Shown here piece by piece: positions 60,233 to 64,000 of a DNA stretch of 64,000 nucleotides; position 1 is the stretch's first letter; every line of letters begins with the position of its first letter. The stretch is from Chryseosolibacter histidinae (lineage in GTDB: Bacteria; Bacteroidota; Bacteroidia; Cytophagales; Cyclobacteriaceae). The position numbers and the translations under genes are program-made. The stretch is taken from contig NZ_JAHESF010000002.1 of the NCBI RefSeq assembly GCF_018598225.1, forward strand, positions 1 to 64,000, written 5' to 3'. The notes below the pieces were generated by a model. That model saw only the letters and a program-made list of their open reading frames with translations, searched no databases and was not told the origin of the DNA.

Positions 60233-61945
60233 TTAGATCTTTCTCATTTTATGCGACAGGAACTTGTTTGTGATCACATGGATCTCCTGTGGCGTAAATG
60301 GTTTTTGCAGGTGCCCGTTCATACCGGCTTCAATACTTTTTGCTACGTGCTCCGCATAAGCATTCGCTGAAAGCGCGATGATCGGGTTCATAAAGTTCTC
60401 GCCGCGCAACGTGCTGGCCACTGCATACCCATCCATGTCAGGCATCTGGATATCCATAAAGATGATATCGAATGGATTGGCTTTGGCCAGGGCGATCGCT
60501 TCGGCACCACTTTCTGCCAGCGTCACTTTGGCGCCAAGGTTCTCGAGGATCTTCCTTGCCACCATTCTGTTAAGAACGTTATCATCCACCACCAGCACAT
60601 GCAGAAGCTCGTCGAACACCATTTTCTTGGCGGGCACGTTTACTTGCGCGGGTTGCTCATCTGCTTCTGCCACCACACCCACTTTGAATATGAAGCTGAA
60701 CTGTGAGCCCGTGGTCTCTGCTGTGTAGGGGCTTTCAACACTGATACCGCCACCCATTTGTTTCAGCAGGCTCTCCACGATGGTAAGCCCGAGGCCTGTT
60801 CCGCCATACTTGCGTGTTACAGAATCATCTGCCTGCGCGAAGCTCTCGAAGATCTTTTTCGTCTTCTCTTTGGGGATACCAATACCGGTGTCTTTAACAA
60901 CACCACGTAAGGTGATCTCGCCGTTCTGCTCGCCCTCTTTGTGAAAGGATACCGAGATAGAGCCTTTCTCTGTGAACTTGATGGCATTGCCCACGAGGTT
61001 CACGATGATCTGGTTGATCCTTGTGGGATCGCTGATGACCTGAGCGGGTATGTTCTCATCGATCGAACAGTTGAACTTCAGTCCCTTCTGCTCGGCAAGG
61101 TGTTTATAGGGCTGGATGTTGCGATGAACGGTCTCGCTGAATCCGAATTTCGACTGCTCGATGGTGAGCTTGCCGCTTTCTATTTTGCTTAAGTCAAGAA
61201 TATCGTTGATCAATCCAGCGAGATTTCTTCCCGACATGCGCATGATCTCCAGGTACTCGCGGTGCATGGGGTCTTTGATATCTGATAACATGATCTCGGT
61301 CAATCCCAGGATACCGTTCAGGGGGGTGCGTATCTCATGGCTCATGTTTGCCAGAAAACGGCTCTTGGCAACGTTGGCCGCCTCAGCGTATTCTTTCGCC
61401 TTGCGCATCTCCTCTTCGGCCTGCTTCAGCCTGCTGATATCTTTGGCAACGATGAGGATACCGTTCTTGCGGTTCATTTTATCGTAGAGCACAGAAAACG
61501 AGCTCGAGGCAGGGATCGACTTCACTTCGTCGATCTTCAGGTTCACCTCGATGTCGCGCCTGAACTTCCTGAAGGCAAGGTTCGCCTTCACGTTCTCCAC
61601 TACGGGCCTGGAGCGCTCGTCAACGATATCCAGGAAGCTCTTGCCTACAAGATATTCCTGGCTGATGCCCATGAGCTCTTCCACGGCTTCGTTCACGGAT
61701 TGGATGTTGTAATCCTGGTCGAGGATAAAGATCAGGTCTACCATGCCGCGGAACAGATTGTCCATATAGTCACGCGACACTGTTGTAGCCTTCAGCTCTT
61801 CGCGAAGCATGTTAATGCCTACGACGATGGCATCGAGCTCGTCTTCATTGCCTGAACGCTCAACCTGATAATCAAAATTACCATTAGCAATCTCAAAGAT
61901 CATTCTGGTAATGTGATCGATTCGATTGTGAACATGAACTTCCAT
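60233..61945 (-). CDS. Hybrid sensor histidine kinase (HAMP-PAS-HisKA-HATPase-REC)
   Basis: A 570-residue protein without membrane segments. Residues 1-45 look like a HAMP-type linker (MEVHVHNRIDHITRMIFEIA). A PAS domain follows (YMDNLFRGMVDLIFILDQDY..., about 55-180), then HisKA with ANMSHEIRTPLNGILGLTEI, ATPase with NLVGNAIKFTEKG, VVKDTGIGIPKEK and GGTGLGLTIVESL, and a C-terminal receiver (VVDDNVLNRMV, DIIFMDIQMPDMDG, GHLQKPFTPQEI). It is probably a component of a phosphorelay. No phosphotransfer protein is near. ATG 61945 preferred over GTG 61960. Confidence 0.94.
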   Translation of the reverse strand: MEVHVHNRIDHITRMIFEIANGNFDYQVERSGNEDELDAIVVGINMLREELKATTVSRDYMDNLFRGMVDLIFILDQDYNIQSVNEAVEELMGISQEYLVGKSFLDIVDERSRPVVENVKANLAFRKFRRDIEVNLKIDEVKSIPASSSFSVLYDKMNRKNGILIVAKDISRLKQAEEEMRKAKEYAEAANVAKSRFLANMSHEIRTPLNGILGLTEIMLSDIKDPMHREYLEIMRMSGRNLAGLINDILDLSKIESGKLTIEQSKFGFSETVHRNIQPYKHLAEQKGLKFNCSIDENIPAQVISDPTRINQIIVNLVGNAIKFTEKGSISVSFHKEGEQNGEITLRGVVKDTGIGIPKEKTKKIFESFAQADDSVTRKYGGTGLGLTIVESLLKQMGGGISVESPYTAETTGSQFSFIFKVGVVAEADEQPAQVNVPAKKMVFDELLHVLVVDDNVLNRMVARKILENLGAKVTLAESGAEAIALAKANPFDIIFMDIQMPDMDGYAVASTLRGENFMNPIIALSANAYAEHVAKSIEAGMNGHLQKPFTPQEIHVITNKFLSHKMRKI

Positions 61946-61988
61946 AACTTTGGTGCGCACTGGCGCGTGTTGTTTTTGATGTATACGT

Positions 61989-61996
61989 CAAAGGTA
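61989..61996 (-). promoter_or_regulatory. TAnnTTTG -7 box of the hybrid kinase gene
   Basis: On the minus strand TACCTTTG. The expected leader is about 35-40 nt to the ATG at 61945. Confidence 0.55.
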
Positions 61997-62176
61997 TGTG
62001 GAGGTATCTCCCCTAAGGGCTACAATCAGGCAAAAATCTTACGTCAGGTTTAAAGCATTGGTGATTTAAGATTCCACGGAAGTCCCTTACGCGTCAACGG
62101 GTACGATACCGGAGGTGAGATCAGTAGAACTACGTAGTGAAGATCAGTAAAAACCTTGGAGCGTACGCACAGCTGT

Positions 62177-62563
62177 TTAAGCCTGCACGGTGAGGTGTTT
62201 TAAATACTCGAGCGCCTGGTCTTTGTCCGTGAACATCTTGGTAGGCACCAGTGGCTTGCTGATGGTAAGATAAAAATTGAGCATGATCTTGGTAACCGGA
62301 GAATCTGTAAGAACTGCTACCGAACGTACGAGCGATGACCCTTCTTTTGCGAGAAAATCCCGCGCAGGCTTATCAGAATCCTTGATTCCACGCATATCGC
62401 AGAAGACAGGATAGCTCTCGCCACGCTGTACTTCAAGGCGGTCTTTTACCACCTGTTTGGCAGCTTCGAGGTTCATGCTGGTACCCGGTTTATAGATGAA
62501 AAACAGCACGCCGTCTTCGAGCCAATACTCTGCAAATTGATTCTGAAAGTAGTTTGATTTCAT
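62177..62563 (-). CDS. STAS-like small protein
   Basis: A 128-residue soluble protein. It has the strand-rich start FAEYWLEDGVLFFIYKPGT, helix LEAAKQVVKDRLEVQRGESY, then PVFCDMRGIKDSDKPARDFL and SVAVLTDSPVTKIMLNFYLT, ending MFTDKDQALEYLKHL. The pattern matches short Bacteroidota proteins annotated as STAS/SpoIIAA-like (DUF7793 type). Function unknown; it may act in a signalling switch. No operon partner; it is divergent from the enzyme at the right edge. Confidence 0.65.
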   Translation of the reverse strand: MKSNYFQNQFAEYWLEDGVLFFIYKPGTSMNLEAAKQVVKDRLEVQRGESYPVFCDMRGIKDSDKPARDFLAKEGSSLVRSVAVLTDSPVTKIMLNFYLTISKPLVPTKMFTDKDQALEYLKHLTVQA

Positions 62564-62758
62564 GTTTTCCGGGCAAGCGGATATATTAAGTACGCCATCT
62601 TTTCTGAAAAAACCAACTTCTTTGAGATTTCATTCCAATTTATTCCTAAGCCATATCAATATTACCTGCTGCCGCATCCCCGCTGATGCCTGCTTTTTTT
62701 TCGTCTGCACTATTACGCCGAAGTTAGCATTGCAAATCAAACAACTAACCACATCATT

Positions 62759-64000
62759 ATGGCCAAGGTCAAACACAACAACTTCATGGATACTGTCGAT
62801 GAAGTTATTTCTGACGCCAAGAAAATGGGCGTCGTTCATCTTTACACGGAGGACGAGGAGCTGACCGGCAGAAGAGTAAAGATCAAAGGAAAGGATCTCT
62901 TTCATTTTGGAACCACCGGCTACCTGGGCCTTGAACAGGACATTCGCCTGAAAACCGCGGCCGTTGAAGCCATCTGGAAATACGGGACACAGTTCCCACT
63001 TTCAAAAACCTACATCTCACATCCCTTGTATAAATCACTCGAGGAGAAGCTCGAGCAAATGTATAGCAATCCGGTGATCATTACAAAGAACAGCACGTTG
63101 GGCCACCTCGGCGTGATCCCCTGCATCGTACGTGATGAAGACGGCGTTATTCTCGATCACCAGGTACACTGGAGCGTACAAAGCGCCGCACAGATCCTCA
63201 AGACCCGCTCCGTTCCCGTGGAAATGATCCGCCACAACAACCTGGCTATGCTCGAAGACAAAATAAAAGAGCTCGCCACACGCTGCTCCAGGATCTGGTA
63301 TATGGCCGATGGTGTTTACTCGATGTACGGCGACTGCGCACCCATACCGCAGCTTCTCGAGCTTTGCAAAAAATATCCGCAGCTGCACCTCTATTTCGAC
63401 GACGTTCATGGCATGAGCTGGGCCGGAAAAAATGGTACCGGCTACGTGATGGAGCAGCTGGGCACACTGCCCGAGAACGTGATCCTCTTTGGTACCCTGA
63501 GCAAAACCTTCGGTGCCAGCGGTGCCGTAATGGTTACCGCCAATGAAAAAATACACAAACAGGTAAAGAACTTCGGCGGCCCCCTGACCTTCTCTGCCCA
63601 GCTGGAACCTGCGTCTGCTGCCGCAGCGCTTGCCTCCGCCAACATTCACCTTTCTCCGGAGATCTACCAGCTCCAGGCCGAGCTGCATGATCGCACACGT
63701 TATTTCAATTCACTGCTTGCCAACACCGACCTTCCGCTGGTGGAACAAAATACCTGCCCAGTATTCTATATAGGCACCGGCGCTCCTGCTACCGGGTATC
63801 ATTTCGTGAACCGCCTCATGGAAGAAGGTTTTTACGTGAACCTCGGCCTCTACCCTGCCGTGCCCGTGAAGAATACCGGTGTTCGCATCACCATTTCACG
63901 TCACAACGAGAAAGAAGAAATGAAAGCCCTCGTTGACGCCATGGTGTATCACTATCCCAAGGCGTTGGAAGAAACCCACACCACTAAAAATAAAGTACGC
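62759..64000 (+). CDS. PLP-dependent alpha-oxoamine-synthase-like aminotransferase, cut by window edge
   Basis: The reading frame starts at ATG 62759 (MAKVKHNNFMDTVDEVISDA) and is still open at base 64000 after 414 codons. It is of the class I/II fold: FGTTGYLGLEQDIRLKTAAV, GTQFPLSKTYISHPLYKSLE, then WYMADGVYSMYGDCAPIPQL and LYFDDVHGMSWAG for the PLP aspartate and histidine, and FGTLSKTFGASGAVM with the probable PLP lysine. The overall order is that of the alpha-oxoamine synthases (KBL, 8-amino-7-oxononanoate synthase, serine palmitoyltransferase), but the family usual GTLGKAFG is changed here. The substrate could be an amino acid and acyl-CoA; which is not known. The end lies beyond the window. 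Confidence 0.88.
   Translation, partial: MAKVKHNNFMDTVDEVISDAKKMGVVHLYTEDEELTGRRVKIKGKDLFHFGTTGYLGLEQDIRLKTAAVEAIWKYGTQFPLSKTYISHPLYKSLEEKLEQMYSNPVIITKNSTLGHLGVIPCIVRDEDGVILDHQVHWSVQSAAQILKTRSVPVEMIRHNNLAMLEDKIKELATRCSRIWYMADGVYSMYGDCAPIPQLLELCKKYPQLHLYFDDVHGMSWAGKNGTGYVMEQLGTLPENVILFGTLSKTFGASGAVMVTANEKIHKQVKNFGGPLTFSAQLEPASAAAALASANIHLSPEIYQLQAELHDRTRYFNSLLANTDLPLVEQNTCPVFYIGTGAPATGYHFVNRLMEEGFYVNLGLYPAVPVKNTGVRITISRHNEKEEMKALVDAMVYHYPKALEETHTTKNKVR

Noticed and set aside
1-64000. Insertion sequences, prophage, tRNA or rRNA genes
   Set aside because: No transposase, integrase or phage structural gene motif, and no cloverleaf or rRNA segment was recognised when reading both strands. A tRNAscan/Infernal run would settle RNA genes.

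Overview
The window looks like chromosomal DNA from a member of the Bacteroidota, most likely the Cytophagia/Cytophagales branch. Evidence: a SusC/SusD pair, a PorP/SprF-type IX secretion protein beside a cargo with a type B sorting domain, FtsX-type permeases of the kind common in this group (one behind a PadR regulator), LytS/LytT and PadR regulators, many lipoproteins, and -7 promoter boxes of the Bacteroidota form TAnnTTTG. Genus is not resolved. No rRNA, tRNA, CRISPR array, prophage or intact transposase was seen.

Layout. 1-8.5 kb: PadR plus a truncated FtsX permease, a GH18 lipoprotein, DinB-like protein, methyltransferase, and a minus-strand operon cysH - epimerase - CPA1 antiporter. 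8.5-14.5 kb: a large FG-GAP protein exported by type IX secretion with its PorP/SprF partner, then queD-folE. 14.9-20.1 kb: a STAS-like protein, an unexpected homologue of the pyrrolnitrin enzyme PrnB, a small HTH protein, a MarR regulator and aconitase carrying a histone-H1-like tail. 20.2-30.1 kb: Rnk-like protein, an NtrC-type two-component system, a three-gene cluster of small proteins, GNAT and NTF2-like proteins, an outer-membrane protein and a PAS kinase/receiver pair. 30.3-41.8 kb: a TonB-receptor-like barrel, three modular surface proteins with an almost identical C-terminal module around a class A beta-lactamase, a second FtsX permease and signal peptidase I. 41.9-51.6 kb: SusC/SusD, GH1 glycosidase, an orphan response regulator, glycosyltransferase and metallophosphoesterase. 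52-56.3 kb: pstSCAB-phoU behind an array of Pho-box-like repeats. 56.5-64 kb: LytS/LytT, AraC, a membrane protein, a hybrid kinase, a second STAS-like protein and an alpha-oxoamine-synthase-like enzyme cut by the right edge.

The most unusual signal is not a gene. Many intergenic gaps hold 50-250 bp elements with arms made of degenerate 7-9 bp words (for example AGTTGCC, GGAGTAA, AGTACGA, AGTCCAC, AGTTGAC, CAGTAGGC, AGTCGTC); most copies have inverted arms around an unrelated centre. At least seven word families plus four other repeat types share this behaviour, can be nested or chimaeric, share a CCCGATAGCTATCGGG hairpin module, and repeatedly start at or just before a stop codon, sometimes supplying the last residues of a protein or, in one case, a signal peptide.
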